Source: Dactylosporangium siamense
GTDB taxonomy: Bacteria; Actinomycetota; Actinomycetes; Mycobacteriales; Micromonosporaceae
Length of the DNA stretch: 60,126 bases
Direction of reading: 5' to 3'
Assembly: GCF_016862795.1 (NCBI RefSeq)
Contig: NZ_BONQ01000174.1
Location: 1 to 60,126 of the forward strand
Both the position numbers and the translations under genes were made by a program. The notes under the pieces were generated by a model. It did not search any database. It was not told the DNA's origin and was given only the letters and a program-made list of their open reading frames with translations. Below are positions 1 to 7,814 of this stretch, piece after piece. The first letter of the stretch is position 1. Each line of letters starts with the position of its first letter.

Positions 1-96
1 AGCAGCGAGGTCTCGAATCACCCAGGCGGCCGCCCCAAGGCCCAGCGCGACCACAGCCCGCGAACCTCGTCCGGCGGGCCTCGCTCCGCGATTCAA
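1..96 (-). CDS. Possible 5' end of a membrane protein leaving the window
   Basis: Reading minus from a TTG at 96, the frame stays open to the window edge. It gives a short basic N-terminus, then a hydrophobic stretch (VVALGLGAAAWVI) that would suit a membrane anchor. No Shine-Dalgarno sequence is visible and only about 32 residues are present, so no family can be named. It could equally be non-coding DNA at the edge of the adjoining repeat array. Confidence 0.25.
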   Translation of the reverse strand, partial: MNRGARPAGRGSRAVVALGLGAAAWVIRDLAA

Positions 97-101
97 CCCA
101 G

Positions 102-602
102 TCGGAGGGGCACGGTGTTGAGGGGGCATGGGCGGAGCGAAGCTCCCCCACCGGGAAGCAAGGCGAAGCCGCGCGGGACCAGTTGGAGCCGCAACGGCAA
201 ATCGGCACAGCCGATGAGCATGCCGCACCGACCGGCGGAAACGTGAAGCTGAGAGGGCTCGAAGAAGCACCGCTGCGACCAGTCGGAAGGGGGCACGGTG
301 CTGAGGGGGCATGGGCGGAGCGAAGCTCCCTCACCGGGAAGCAAGGCGAAGCCTTGCGCGAGGAACCAACTCCACGCAAACGCGAAGCGGCGCAGCCCGC
401 CGAGCAGCAGGCTCCAGCCACGCAGCGCGCCTCCGCAACTGACACCAGAAGCACCGATGCGACCAGTCGGAGCGGGCACGCTTTTGAGGGGGTGTGGGTG
501 GAGCGAAGCTCCCCCACCGGGGAGCAAGGCGAAGCCTTGCGCGAGGAACCAACTCCACGCAAACGCGAAGCGGCGCAGCCCGCTGAGCAGACTGCGCCAA
601 AC
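102..602 (-). repeat. Three ~180-bp tandem units downstream of tRNA-Ala
   Basis: Three direct copies start near 102, 281 and 467, spaced 179 and 186 bp. Each carries small GAA-loop hairpins: GGAGC-GAA-GCTCC and GGC-GAA-GCC (CAAGGC-GAA-GCCTTG in the two right copies), and the two right copies add CGC-GAA-GCG. The segment near 239-264 is a degenerate copy of the 3' part of the tRNA gene (acceptor strand plus T arm), so the unit appears to be tRNA 3' end plus downstream DNA. The two right copies carry an inverse match to the tRNA acceptor strand. No credible protein is encoded. Confidence 0.8.
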
Positions 603-603
603 G

Positions 604-677
604 TGGAGTTGAGGGGACTCGAACCCCTGACCCCCTCGATGCGAACGAGGTGCGCTACCAGACTGCGCCACAACCCC
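604..677 (-). tRNA. tRNA-Ala (anticodon CGC)
   Basis: The minus strand folds as a full cloverleaf. The acceptor GGGGTTG pairs with CAACTCC, with one G-T pair. The anticodon stem CCTCG/CGAGG encloses the loop TTCGCAT, giving anticodon CGC, which reads the GCG alanine codon. The T arm is AGGGG-TTCGAGT-CCCCT. The discriminator is A and CCA is not encoded (the gene is followed by CGTT). It lies 64 bp behind the GLPR gene on the same strand. Confidence 0.96.
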
Positions 678-741
678 AGTGGCCCGCCGGAGTGGGCCGG
701 GGCCAAGAGTAGCAAATGGTGGAGAGGGGGCGCGAATCAGA

Positions 742-1413
742 TCACTGTCCTGAGGCCCGCGTGTCGTAGGGGCGGCCGCGGACGGCGCCGAGGGCACCCA
801 GCCGGGCGGCCTCGCGGCGGGCCCGGTCGCGTTCGGCGAGCTGCGCGGCGACGGCCTCGCGGCGCACGGCGGCGCGGCGCAGCTGCTCGCGGCGGACCTG
901 GGCCTGGCGGCGGGCGATCCACGCGGCGTAGTGCGCCTCACGGCGGCGGCGGCGCTGTTCGGCGAGGGCGCGGGTGCGCAGGTGGGCGGTGTAGGCGACG
1001 AGCAGGGCGCCGGTGACCGCGAACCCGACCCAGAAGCCGGAGCTGACCAGGGCGACGCCGCCGAGCTCGACGAGGTTGAGCAGGACGAGGGCGAGCAGGA
1101 CGCGGCGGCGGCGATACACGGCGCGCGGGATTCGTGGGGGTCGGCGGCGGCGGGCCGTCGGCGGGACGACCCGCAGCGGCGGCTGGGCCACGGGGCGGCG
1201 GACGACGCTGCGGGGCGGGTTGACGGGGCGGCGGCCGGGGATCGTCCGGCGGCGGCGGTCACGGAGCATCCCAGCACGGGCGAGCACCCGTGCGGTAGAC
1301 AACGCCCGCTCCGCCACCAGCCGCTCTGTGGCGTCGTACCGGCGCACCAACGCGGGCGCCAAGGCTAGGAGCCCAGCAGCGGCAAGGACGGCGAGGAGCA
1401 CCGAGGTCGGCAC
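742..1413 (-). CDS. GLPR/SepX-like membrane protein, predicted receptor of Glp
   Basis: This 223-residue protein has an N-terminal hydrophobic helix (about residues 2-22), a long Arg/Pro-rich cytoplasmic linker, a pair of hydrophobic helices near residues 104-140, and a charged Arg/Glu-rich helical tail. The GTG at 1413 is chosen because AGGAGG lies 7 nt upstream; a GTG at 1419 is too close to it. The order galU-glp-rimJ-this gene equals galU-moeA1-rimJ-Rv0996 of Mycobacterium tuberculosis. Rv0996 homologues are the membrane receptor GLPR (SepX in Streptomyces), which binds the gephyrin-like protein Glp at the division site. Function is inferred from synteny and topology, not from sequence motifs. 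Confidence 0.72.
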   Translation of the reverse strand: MPTSVLLAVLAAAGLLALAPALVRRYDATERLVAERALSTARVLARAGMLRDRRRRTIPGRRPVNPPRSVVRRPVAQPPLRVVPPTARRRRPPRIPRAVYRRRRVLLALVLLNLVELGGVALVSSGFWVGFAVTGALLVAYTAHLRTRALAEQRRRRREAHYAAWIARRQAQVRREQLRRAAVRREAVAAQLAERDRARREAARLGALGAVRGRPYDTRASGQ

Positions 1414-1478
1414 CCTCACGCCTCCTGTTCACACCTCGCACACCGGTCCCCCCAGGCGCGCGAGTCATCCAAGTCTGT

Positions 1479-1501
1479 GGAAGTTACAGCGTGGTAACTC
1501 C
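1479..1501. promoter_or_regulatory. Inverted repeat upstream of the GLPR gene
   Basis: GGAAGTTAC and GTAACTCC flank a 6-nt centre, 66 bp upstream of the GLPR start. The near-perfect arms look like a dimer operator in the promoter region. The binding protein is unknown. Confidence 0.4.
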
Positions 1502-1560
1502 GTCTCAGAACAGTACGGGTCGCACAGCGTTACACCACGTCAACACGCAGAAGGAAACAC

Positions 1561-1651
1561 GCCGAACGAAAACGCGCCGAACGAAACGCGCCGAGCGAAA
1601 ACCGCGCCGACCGAAAACCGCGCCGACCGAAAGCGCGCCCGCCGAAAAAGG
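1561..1651 (-). repeat. Short 14-17-nt tandem repeat behind rimJ
   Basis: Six imperfect copies of a GCGCCGACCGAAAAC-like unit lie directly downstream of the rimJ stop. Read in the direction of rimJ they alternate GC-rich segments with T-runs (TTTTCGGTCGGCGCGG), which could slow or end transcription. No protein is encoded. Confidence 0.6.
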
Positions 1652-1653
1652 AG

Positions 1654-2268
1654 CTACGCGGCGAGGACCTTGTGCCACCTGGCGAGGAGGCCGCCCTCGG
1701 CGGAGACGTCCTCGGTGGTCATGGCGTAGCCGAGGTGGTCGCGCCAGTCGCCGTCGATGTGCAGGTACCGGTGGTGGTAGGCCTCCTGGCGGAAGCCCAG
1801 CTTCTCCACGACGCGCCGGCTGGCCAGGTTGTCGGGCCGGATGTTGACCTCGATGCGGTGCAGGCCGCCGACGCTGAAGGCGTGGTCGACGACCAGGGCG
1901 AGGGCGGTCGGGGTGATGCCCTTGCCGGCGAAGCGGGAGTCGACCCAGTAGCCGGCGTAGCCGGAGCAGAACGCGCGGCGGACGATGTTGCCGAGGGTGA
2001 GCTGCCCGACGAGCCGGTCGTCGTAGCAGACCGCGAACGGCATCGCGCTGCCGTGGCGGGCGGCGCGGCGCAGGTCGGCGTGCACGGCGCGGAAGGCGGC
2101 GGACGAGTTGAGGTCGTGCCAGGTCCCGTAGGGCGTGGGCTCCCACTTGGACAGCCACTGCTCGTTGGCGCGGCGGACCTCGGCCCAGGCGCGGGCGTCG
2201 GCGCGCCGATACGGCCGCAGGGTGACAGGGCCGTCGACCAGGACCGCCGGCCATCCGGGCTGGCTCAT
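1654..2268 (-). CDS. rimJ: RimJ/RimL-family GNAT N-acetyltransferase
   Basis: This 204-residue protein has the RimJ-type GNAT fold. It starts with VTLRPYRRAD, a typical first strand, and continues with a W-rich helix. The acetyl-CoA loop is modified (RFAGKGITPTAL in place of the usual Q-G-x-G-x-A pattern). It ends with the family's HRIEVNIRPDN...VVEKLGF segment. Members acetylate the N-terminus of ribosomal proteins or other small substrates; the substrate here is unknown. The ATG overlaps the glp stop (ATGA), so translation is probably coupled. The position between glp and GLPR is conserved in actinobacteria. Confidence 0.85.
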   Translation of the reverse strand: MSQPGWPAVLVDGPVTLRPYRRADARAWAEVRRANEQWLSKWEPTPYGTWHDLNSSAAFRAVHADLRRAARHGSAMPFAVCYDDRLVGQLTLGNIVRRAFCSGYAGYWVDSRFAGKGITPTALALVVDHAFSVGGLHRIEVNIRPDNLASRRVVEKLGFRQEAYHHRYLHIDGDWRDHLGYAMTTEDVSAEGGLLARWHKVLAA

Positions 2269-3560
2269 CGCCGTCTATCCAACATGATGACGTCCACTGT
2301 AGAACCCGCGGCGGCGCTGATCACCTTCTCGCCGAGGACCATGAGACCGTTGGCGTCGGCGAGGCCCGACAGCGTGTAGGGGCCACCGGCGAGCGGCATG
2401 ACGGTGTAGCCGCCGCCGCGGCGTTCGGTGATGTAGGCGGGGCGGAACTCGCGCATGCCGGAGGGCGAGCTGACGGTCTCGAGGAGGTGCGCGCGGACGC
2501 TGGGGCGGAAGACGGGGTCGGCGCCGGCCAGGAGCTGGATCACGGGGCGGGCCAGGACCTCGAAGCCGATGAGCGCCGCGCCGGGGTCGCCGGGGAGGCA
2601 GACGATGGGCACGCCGTTGGCGCCGTTGGCCCCGCCGATGGTGCCGTACCCGAGCGACGAGCAGGGGTAGACGGACAGGTCGGAGAAGACGACGGAGCGG
2701 GACAGGATGCGCCGGACCATGTCGCCGGGGCCGGTGCCGGTGCCGCCGGTGGTGATGATCAGGTCGGCGCGCAGCATCTGGTCGTCGAGCAGGCCGCGCA
2801 GGCCTTCGGGGTCGTCGTCGCAGATGCCGACGCGGTACGCGTGGGCGCCCGCCTCCGCGGCGGCCGCGGTGAGGGCGTGGGAGTTGGCGTCGACGACCTG
2901 GCCGGGCTGGCTGGCGCGGCCGACGTCGACGAGTTCGTCGCCGGTGGCGATGACCACGACCCGGGGGCTGGGGCGCACGACGACGTGACCGATGCCACTC
3001 GCCGCGAGGACCGAGACCAGCGGCGGGGTCACGTAGGCGCCGGCGCGGGCCAGGACGGCGCCGGCGGGCAGCTCGTCGCCGGCCCGGCGGACCCCGTGGC
3101 CGCGCTTCGTCGGGTGGTACACCTCGACCGCGGCCATGCCCTGGTCGGTCATGCCGGGCGGGACCACGACGTCCGCCGAGACCGGCATGAGCGCGCCGGC
3201 CGCGACGGAGAAGCAGGTGCCGGGGGTGAGCCGGACGGGTCGCCAGCTGGAGGCGACGAGGTCGCCGACGACGCTCAGCCGGACCGGGCGGCCCGGCTGG
3301 GCGTCGCTGATGTCGTCGAAGCGGGCCGCGTACCCGTCGATCGCGGAGTGGTCGAACGCGGGCACCGGGCCCGGTCCGACCACGTCCTCGGCGAGCACGT
3401 TGCCGTGCGCGGCGGTGATCTCGAGGTCCAGCGGGGGCAACGGGCGCAGGCCCCGGAGCACGCCGGCGAGATAGTCGGCGAGTGGGACGCGCGCGTTCGA
3501 CCCGATGCCCGCATCGCGTGCGGCGTCGTGGTGGGAGCCCGTCGCTGGAACCGCTGTCAC
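2265..3560 (-). CDS. glp: Glp, gephyrin/MoeA-like division protein
   Basis: This 431-residue protein covers the full MoeA fold. The N-terminal signature is PAFDHSAIDGYA; the MogA-like core has VVIATGDELV and IITTGGTGTGPGDM; VCLPGDPGAALIGFE precedes a C-terminal beta domain. The usual TTGGVSVG motif is altered to TTGGTGTG. MoeA inserts molybdate into molybdopterin, but the copy found at galU-rimJ-GLPR in actinobacteria is Glp, which binds FtsZ and the membrane receptor GLPR. I therefore favour a cell-division role, with MoeA activity as the alternative. The GTG start overlaps the galU TGA (GTGA); an upstream in-frame start would lie inside galU. Confidence 0.8.
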   Translation of the reverse strand: MTAVPATGSHHDAARDAGIGSNARVPLADYLAGVLRGLRPLPPLDLEITAAHGNVLAEDVVGPGPVPAFDHSAIDGYAARFDDISDAQPGRPVRLSVVGDLVASSWRPVRLTPGTCFSVAAGALMPVSADVVVPPGMTDQGMAAVEVYHPTKRGHGVRRAGDELPAGAVLARAGAYVTPPLVSVLAASGIGHVVVRPSPRVVVIATGDELVDVGRASQPGQVVDANSHALTAAAAEAGAHAYRVGICDDDPEGLRGLLDDQMLRADLIITTGGTGTGPGDMVRRILSRSVVFSDLSVYPCSSLGYGTIGGANGANGVPIVCLPGDPGAALIGFEVLARPVIQLLAGADPVFRPSVRAHLLETVSSPSGMREFRPAYITERRGGGYTVMPLAGGPYTLSGLADANGLMVLGEKVISAAAGSTVDVIMLDRRR

Positions 3561-4492
3561 CCTCGAAGATCCTTCTCCACGAACTGGGTCAGCCAGTGGC
3601 TGAACGCCGGGCCGAGGTCGTCGCGCTGGCACGCGAGCTGGACCACGGCCTGCAGGTATCCCAGGGGCAGGCCCGTGTCGTACCGGATGCCGCGGTAGAC
3701 GATGCCGTGCACGGGGGTGCCCTCGGCGAGCATCAGCGCCATCGCGTCGGTGAGCTGGATCTCGCCGCCGGCGCCGGGGCCGATGCGGCGGATCGCGTCG
3801 AAGAGGGTGGGTGGCAGCACGTACCGCCCGATGACGGCGAGGTTGCTCGGCGCCTCCTCGGGCTTGGGCTTCTCGACCAGGCCGGTCACCTTCAGCACCT
3901 CGCCCGCCTCGGCGGACAGGCCGGAGGGTTCGACCGAGGCGATGCCGTAACGGCTCGTCTCCTCGGGCTCGACCTCGATGAAGGCCAGGACGATGCCGCC
4001 GGTCTGGGCCTGCAGGTCGAGCATCGCGGGCATCAGCGGCTTGGTCTCCTCGACGAACTCGTCACCGAGGAGACATGCGAAGGCCTCGTTGCCGACGTGG
4101 GACTCGCCGTAGGAGATGGCGTGGCCGAGGCCGAGTGGCTCGCCCTGCCGGCAGGTGTAGATCTCGGCGAGCTCGCTGGGGCGCTTGACCGCGGCGAGCC
4201 GCTCGTCGTCACCCTTCTCGGCGAGCCGTGCCTCCAGGTCGGGACGGCGGTCGAAGTGGTCGACCATCGAGGTCTTGCCCCTGCCGGTGACCAGCAGGAT
4301 GTCTCTGATGCCGGCCGCTGCGGCCTCTTCCACGATGTACTGCAGGACCGGCCGGTCAACGACCGGCAGTAGCTCTTTCGGCACGGCTTTGGTCGCCGGG
4401 AGGAAGCGGGTGGCCAGGCCCGCCGCCGGGATCACGGCTTTGACAGCCCGCTGGCGCGGCAGCGCGGGCTGGTGAGGAGTCGTGTCAGGCAT
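3557..4492 (-). CDS. galU: UTP-glucose-1-phosphate uridylyltransferase
   Basis: This 311-residue enzyme makes UDP-glucose from UTP and glucose-1-phosphate in the cytoplasm, feeding cell-wall and exopolysaccharide synthesis. The nucleotidyltransferase signature PAAGLATRFLPATKAVPKEL lies near residues 22-41. The family motifs QGEPLGLGHA, LLGDEFV and the late GIRYDTG are intact, and the length is normal. The gene starts 9 bp after the GGDEF gene stop and overlaps glp by 4 nt, so GGDEF-galU-glp-rimJ may be one transcript. No clear Shine-Dalgarno sequence is seen before the ATG. Confidence 0.95.
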   Translation of the reverse strand: MPDTTPHQPALPRQRAVKAVIPAAGLATRFLPATKAVPKELLPVVDRPVLQYIVEEAAAAGIRDILLVTGRGKTSMVDHFDRRPDLEARLAEKGDDERLAAVKRPSELAEIYTCRQGEPLGLGHAISYGESHVGNEAFACLLGDEFVEETKPLMPAMLDLQAQTGGIVLAFIEVEPEETSRYGIASVEPSGLSAEAGEVLKVTGLVEKPKPEEAPSNLAVIGRYVLPPTLFDAIRRIGPGAGGEIQLTDAMALMLAEGTPVHGIVYRGIRYDTGLPLGYLQAVVQLACQRDDLGPAFSHWLTQFVEKDLRG

Positions 4493-4501
4493 GTGGCAAG
4501 G

Positions 4502-6640
4502 CTAGCCGCCGCGGCTCTGTCGTGGCGGTTGTGCCGCCTTTGGCGCGCCGGGCGTCACCTCAGTACTAGCCTTCACGGGCCCGTCCGGGCCGGGAACCGG
4601 CACGTCCGCGGCGGGAACTGGCACATCCGCGCCGGGAACCGGCACGTGCACGGCGGGAACGGGCGCATCTGGGGCGATCTTGTACATGTCCCGACCGGAC
4701 GCCTTGGCCGCGTACAGGGCGTCGTCGGCGGCTTCGAGGACCGCGGCGCCGGTCGAGCCGTGGAACGGGAAGACCGCGATGCCGATCGAGACCGTCACCG
4801 GGACGCGGCGCGGCGCCTGACCTGGTGTCGAGGAGATCACCAGGACGGGCGTGCGGCGGACGGCGGCCCCGAGCCGTTCGGCGAGGACCGCGGCGCCGAT
4901 CGCGTCCGTCTCCGGCAGCAGCACGACGAACTCCTCGCCGCCCTGCCGGAACGCGAAGTCGACCTCACGGATCTCGGCCCGCAGCCGGCGGGCGAACTCG
5001 GCCAGCACCGCGTCACCGGCGGCGTGCCCGTAGGTGTCGTTGACCTCCTTGAACCGGTCGAGGTCCAGGGCGAGCGCGGCGAGGCTGCGGCCGAAGCGGC
5101 TGGCCCGCTCGACCTCCCGGCGCAGCGACTCGCGCAGGTACCGGTAGTTGGACAGGCCGGTCAGCGGGTCGGTGAGGGACAGCCGCTGCGCCTCCTCGTG
5201 GACCCGGACGTTGTCCACGGCGACCGCGGCCTGCCCGGCGAACGTGCGCAGCGTGATCAGGTCGGAGTCGTCGAACTCGTCGAAGCCGTGCCGGTCGTAC
5301 AGGGCGAGGACGCCCCGCGCGGCGGGCGGCAGGTCCGACTGGGGCTCCAGCCCGGTCGTCGGTCCGACCCCGGGCGCGGCGATCGGCACGGCCACGTAGG
5401 TGATGCAGCGCGGCTCGGCCGGCGACAGCACGGGCCCGTCCCGCTCGACCCGGCCGCGCCGCGGCTCGCCGGACGCGGCGACGGCGCCGAGCAGCCCGTC
5501 ACCCAGCTGGAGCCGCAGCTCGGCGACGTCGATCCCGGCGAGACCCTCGCCGACCTGGCCGCGCAGCTCGCCGCTGGCGGGGTCGACCATGAGGACCACG
5601 CCGGACTGGGCGCCGGTCGCCGCGGCCGCCGTCTGCAGGATGACCTGGAGGATCCGGTCGAGGTCGTGGGTGCCGGCGAGGGTGTCGCCGAGGACGCCGA
5701 GCTGCCCGCGCAGCTGGTCCCGGCTGGCGGTCAGGGCCTGGACGTAACCCTGCATCTCCCGGGTCATGCGGTTGAACGTCTGGCCGAGCCGGCCGACCTC
5801 GTCCTGGCTGCGGACCGGCACGCGGGCGCTGAGGTCGCCGTCGGCGACGCGCTCGACCGCCACGGCGAGCTCGGTCAGTGGGTGCGTGGTCGAGCGGGCC
5901 AGCCACCAGGCGACGCTGATCGCGACGACCCCGGCGCAGGCCACGACGGCGACGAGGACGGCGTAGAGCCCCTGCGGGTCGGGCTTCGGCACGGACAGCG
6001 CCAGCGCGAGGGGCTGGCCGGACTCCGGTGCGAGCCGCCTGACCAGGTGGCCGTCGGGGGTCGTGGCGGTCGCGCCGAGCTCGAGGTCGCGCGCGGTGTC
6101 GGCGATGTGCGCACCGGACGCCGGGCCCGGTGGGAGCGAGTCGACGCCGACGCCGCTGGACTCGGCGAGCCAGTGCAGCAGGGCGGCGTCGACGGGTTCG
6201 ACCGCGTAGGCCCGGCCGATGCGCCGCGAGCTCGGGTCGAGCACGTCGACGGACGCGGCGATCGCGGTGTAGGCGGTCGTCTCCGGTGCGGCGCAGTCGG
6301 CCCACGGCTTCGGCGGCAGGGTGCCGGCGGTGGTCAGGACGGTGCCGTCGGCGCTGGTCACCTCCACCGCCCGGGCGAGTCCGCTCACGACGGCCCGCTG
6401 GGCGGCGTCGGGCTGGTCGCCGTCGGCGGTGACGAGGGCCGTGGTCTCCGCGGCGAGCCGCAGCCGCTGGCAGGTGACCTTGAGCGCGGCGTGGACGTTC
6501 TGCGCGCCGGCGTCGAGGCGCTCCATGGCACGCTGGTCGCTGACCGCGGCGACGGCGATGCCGACGAAGACCGCGCCGAGCAGCACGGGGCCGAGCACGA
6601 CCGCCAGGAAGGCCGCGGTGAGCCGCGCCCGCAGCGTCAC
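4502..6640 (-). CDS. Membrane HAMP-GAF-GGDEF diguanylate cyclase
   Basis: This 712-residue protein predicts c-di-GMP synthesis at the membrane. An N-terminal helix and a second near residues 225-248 enclose an extracytoplasmic sensor region. HAMP (about 249-300), GAF (about 325-480) and GGDEF (about 490-650) follow. The active-site motif is GGEEF at 567-571. A product-inhibition I-site, REVD, lies five residues before it, so the enzyme should be active and feedback-inhibited. The C-terminus is a Pro/Val-rich tail repeating VPVPGAD-like units. The GTG at 6640 is preferred because GGAGG lies 6 nt upstream; a GTG at 6679 lacks one. Confidence 0.9.
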   Translation of the reverse strand: MTLRARLTAAFLAVVLGPVLLGAVFVGIAVAAVSDQRAMERLDAGAQNVHAALKVTCQRLRLAAETTALVTADGDQPDAAQRAVVSGLARAVEVTSADGTVLTTAGTLPPKPWADCAAPETTAYTAIAASVDVLDPSSRRIGRAYAVEPVDAALLHWLAESSGVGVDSLPPGPASGAHIADTARDLELGATATTPDGHLVRRLAPESGQPLALALSVPKPDPQGLYAVLVAVVACAGVVAISVAWWLARSTTHPLTELAVAVERVADGDLSARVPVRSQDEVGRLGQTFNRMTREMQGYVQALTASRDQLRGQLGVLGDTLAGTHDLDRILQVILQTAAAATGAQSGVVLMVDPASGELRGQVGEGLAGIDVAELRLQLGDGLLGAVAASGEPRRGRVERDGPVLSPAEPRCITYVAVPIAAPGVGPTTGLEPQSDLPPAARGVLALYDRHGFDEFDDSDLITLRTFAGQAAVAVDNVRVHEEAQRLSLTDPLTGLSNYRYLRESLRREVERASRFGRSLAALALDLDRFKEVNDTYGHAAGDAVLAEFARRLRAEIREVDFAFRQGGEEFVVLLPETDAIGAAVLAERLGAAVRRTPVLVISSTPGQAPRRVPVTVSIGIAVFPFHGSTGAAVLEAADDALYAAKASGRDMYKIAPDAPVPAVHVPVPGADVPVPAADVPVPGPDGPVKASTEVTPGAPKAAQPPRQSRGG

Positions 6641-6699
6641 GTCCGTCCTCCCGTAGCTGTGTTTCTGCGATGCTGTCACAGATGAGGAGGATTTGAGCC

Positions 6700-7347
6700 T
6701 TGCCGTCTGCGGTGTCCCCGAAATCCGAGCTCCGATCGCACATCCGGTCCGCCCGGAAAGCCATGAGCCCCACCGAGCTGGACTTTTCGAACAAGTCGCT
6801 CATTTTGGCATTTTCCGCCATGGTACGAGCAGCGAGTGCGCGCTCGGTTGCCGCCTACGTGCCCCTGGCGGCCGAACCGGGCGGCCCGGCGCTGGTGGCG
6901 GCCCTGGCGGTGGCCGTACCGACGCTGCTGTTGCCCGTCCTGCTGCCGTCGCGGGACCTCGACTGGGCCCGGTACGACGGCACCCTGACCCCCGGGCCGC
7001 TCGGCCTGTCCCAGCCGACCGGCCCGCGGCTCGGCGTCGACGCGGTCCGCTCGATCGATCTGATGCTGGTCCCGGCGCTCGCCGTGGGACGCGACGGCAC
7101 CCGGCTCGGCCAGGGCGGCGGGTCCTACGACCGGGTGCTGCCCAGGGTCACCGCGCCCACGATCGCGCTCCTGCACCCGGGCGAGCTGCTGCCGTCGGTC
7201 CCCGCCGACCCGCACGACCAGCGGGTCTGCGGGGTGGTCGTCGGCGCCACCACCGGGTATGAGACCGCCCACCTCGACTGGACGAAAGGATGTGCGATAC
7301 CGCACTATTGGCACTCGATAGGGTTGAGTGCCAATGATGGAGGCTGA
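6700..7347 (+). CDS. 5-formyltetrahydrofolate cyclo-ligase family protein
   Basis: This 215-residue protein converts 5-formyl-THF to 5,10-methenyl-THF using ATP. Family marks are the early basic helix (SHIRSARKAMSP), VAAYVPLAAEP, the central DLMLVPALAVGRDGTRLGQGGGSYDR segment (about 119-144) that forms the phosphate/folate site, and the late VCGVVVGA. The TTG start lies 9 nt after GAGGAGG; a GTG at 6711 is possible. It is divergent from the GGDEF gene. The last 14 codons overlap the CIRCE operator of the next gene, so the C-terminal sequence is partly dictated by that site. Confidence 0.88.
   Translation: MPSAVSPKSELRSHIRSARKAMSPTELDFSNKSLILAFSAMVRAASARSVAAYVPLAAEPGGPALVAALAVAVPTLLLPVLLPSRDLDWARYDGTLTPGPLGLSQPTGPRLGVDAVRSIDLMLVPALAVGRDGTRLGQGGGSYDRVLPRVTAPTIALLHPGELLPSVPADPHDQRVCGVVVGATTGYETAHLDWTKGCAIPHYWHSIGLSANDGG
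7307..7335. promoter_or_regulatory. CIRCE-type HrcA operator upstream of fmdB
   Basis: ATTGGCACTC, 9 nt, then GAGTGCCAAT form a perfect 10-bp inverted repeat. The CIRCE consensus is TTAGCACTC-N9-GAGTGCTAA; arms and spacing match with one symmetric change. It ends 15 bp before the fmdB start and 4 bp before its Shine-Dalgarno sequence, inside the 3' end of the folate gene. HrcA binding and heat control of fmdB are inferred. Confidence 0.85.
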
Positions 7348-7350
7348 ACG

Positions 7351-7713
7351 GTGCCTACCTACCAGTACGCCTGCACGGCTTGCGGCCACCAGCTCGAGGC
7401 GGTGCAGTCGTTCACCGACGACGCGCTGACCGAGTGCCCGGAGTGCCAGGGTCGCCTGCGCAAGCAGTTCTCGGCGGTGGGCGTGGTCTTCAAGGGCTCG
7501 GGCTTCTACCGCACCGACTCCCGCTCCACGACGAAGTCCGGCAGCACGTCCGCCTCGTCTTCGTCCTCGTCGTCGGACTCCGGCACGAAGTCCTCGGACT
7601 CCGGCTCCTCGTCGACGCCCGCGTCCTCGTCCTCGTCGTCCTCGTCGTCGGACTCGAAGCCCGCGGCCGCGTCGGCGGGTGCCTCGACCAAGTCGGCGTC
7701 CTCGGCCGCCTGA
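7351..7713 (+). CDS. FmdB-family zinc-ribbon protein with Ser-rich tail
   Basis: This 120-residue protein starts with the FmdB zinc ribbon: Cys8-x-x-Cys11 and Cys29-x-x-Cys32 after MPTYQYAC, then VVFKGSGFYRTD. From residue 58 on it is a low-complexity Ser/Lys/Ala tail with long runs of TCG/TCC codons. The family was named from formamidase gene clusters and its role is unsettled. The GTG start has GGAGG 8 nt upstream. The CIRCE element directly before it suggests heat or protein-stress control, which would fit a chaperone-like or quality-control job. Confidence 0.9.
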   Translation: MPTYQYACTACGHQLEAVQSFTDDALTECPECQGRLRKQFSAVGVVFKGSGFYRTDSRSTTKSGSTSASSSSSSSDSGTKSSDSGSSSTPASSSSSSSSSDSKPAAASAGASTKSASSAA

Positions 7714-7731
7714 GCCGCGCCACACGTCGCG

Positions 7732-7762
7732 ATCGCCCGCCCGGTGTCCCGGTGCGGGCGAT
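7732..7762. terminator. Hairpin between fmdB and the next minus-strand gene
   Basis: ATCGCCCGC and GCGGGCGAT form a perfect 9-bp stem with a 13-nt loop, 18 bp after the fmdB stop. There is no T-run. Its position between converging genes suits a two-way terminator. Confidence 0.55.
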
Positions 7763-7814
7763 GCGGCGTTGCTCCTTGTGTCGTCGGTTCCGGTGCCGGG
7801 ATGCGACCTTGTCG

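Noticed and set aside
2265-3632. Longer glp start inside galU
   Set aside because: The 4-nt GTGA overlap is the consistent pattern here; the extra residues have no MoeA similarity.
4472-6685. 737-codon plus-strand open frame
   Set aside because: It is the antisense shadow of the GGDEF gene, caused by high GC; no domain.
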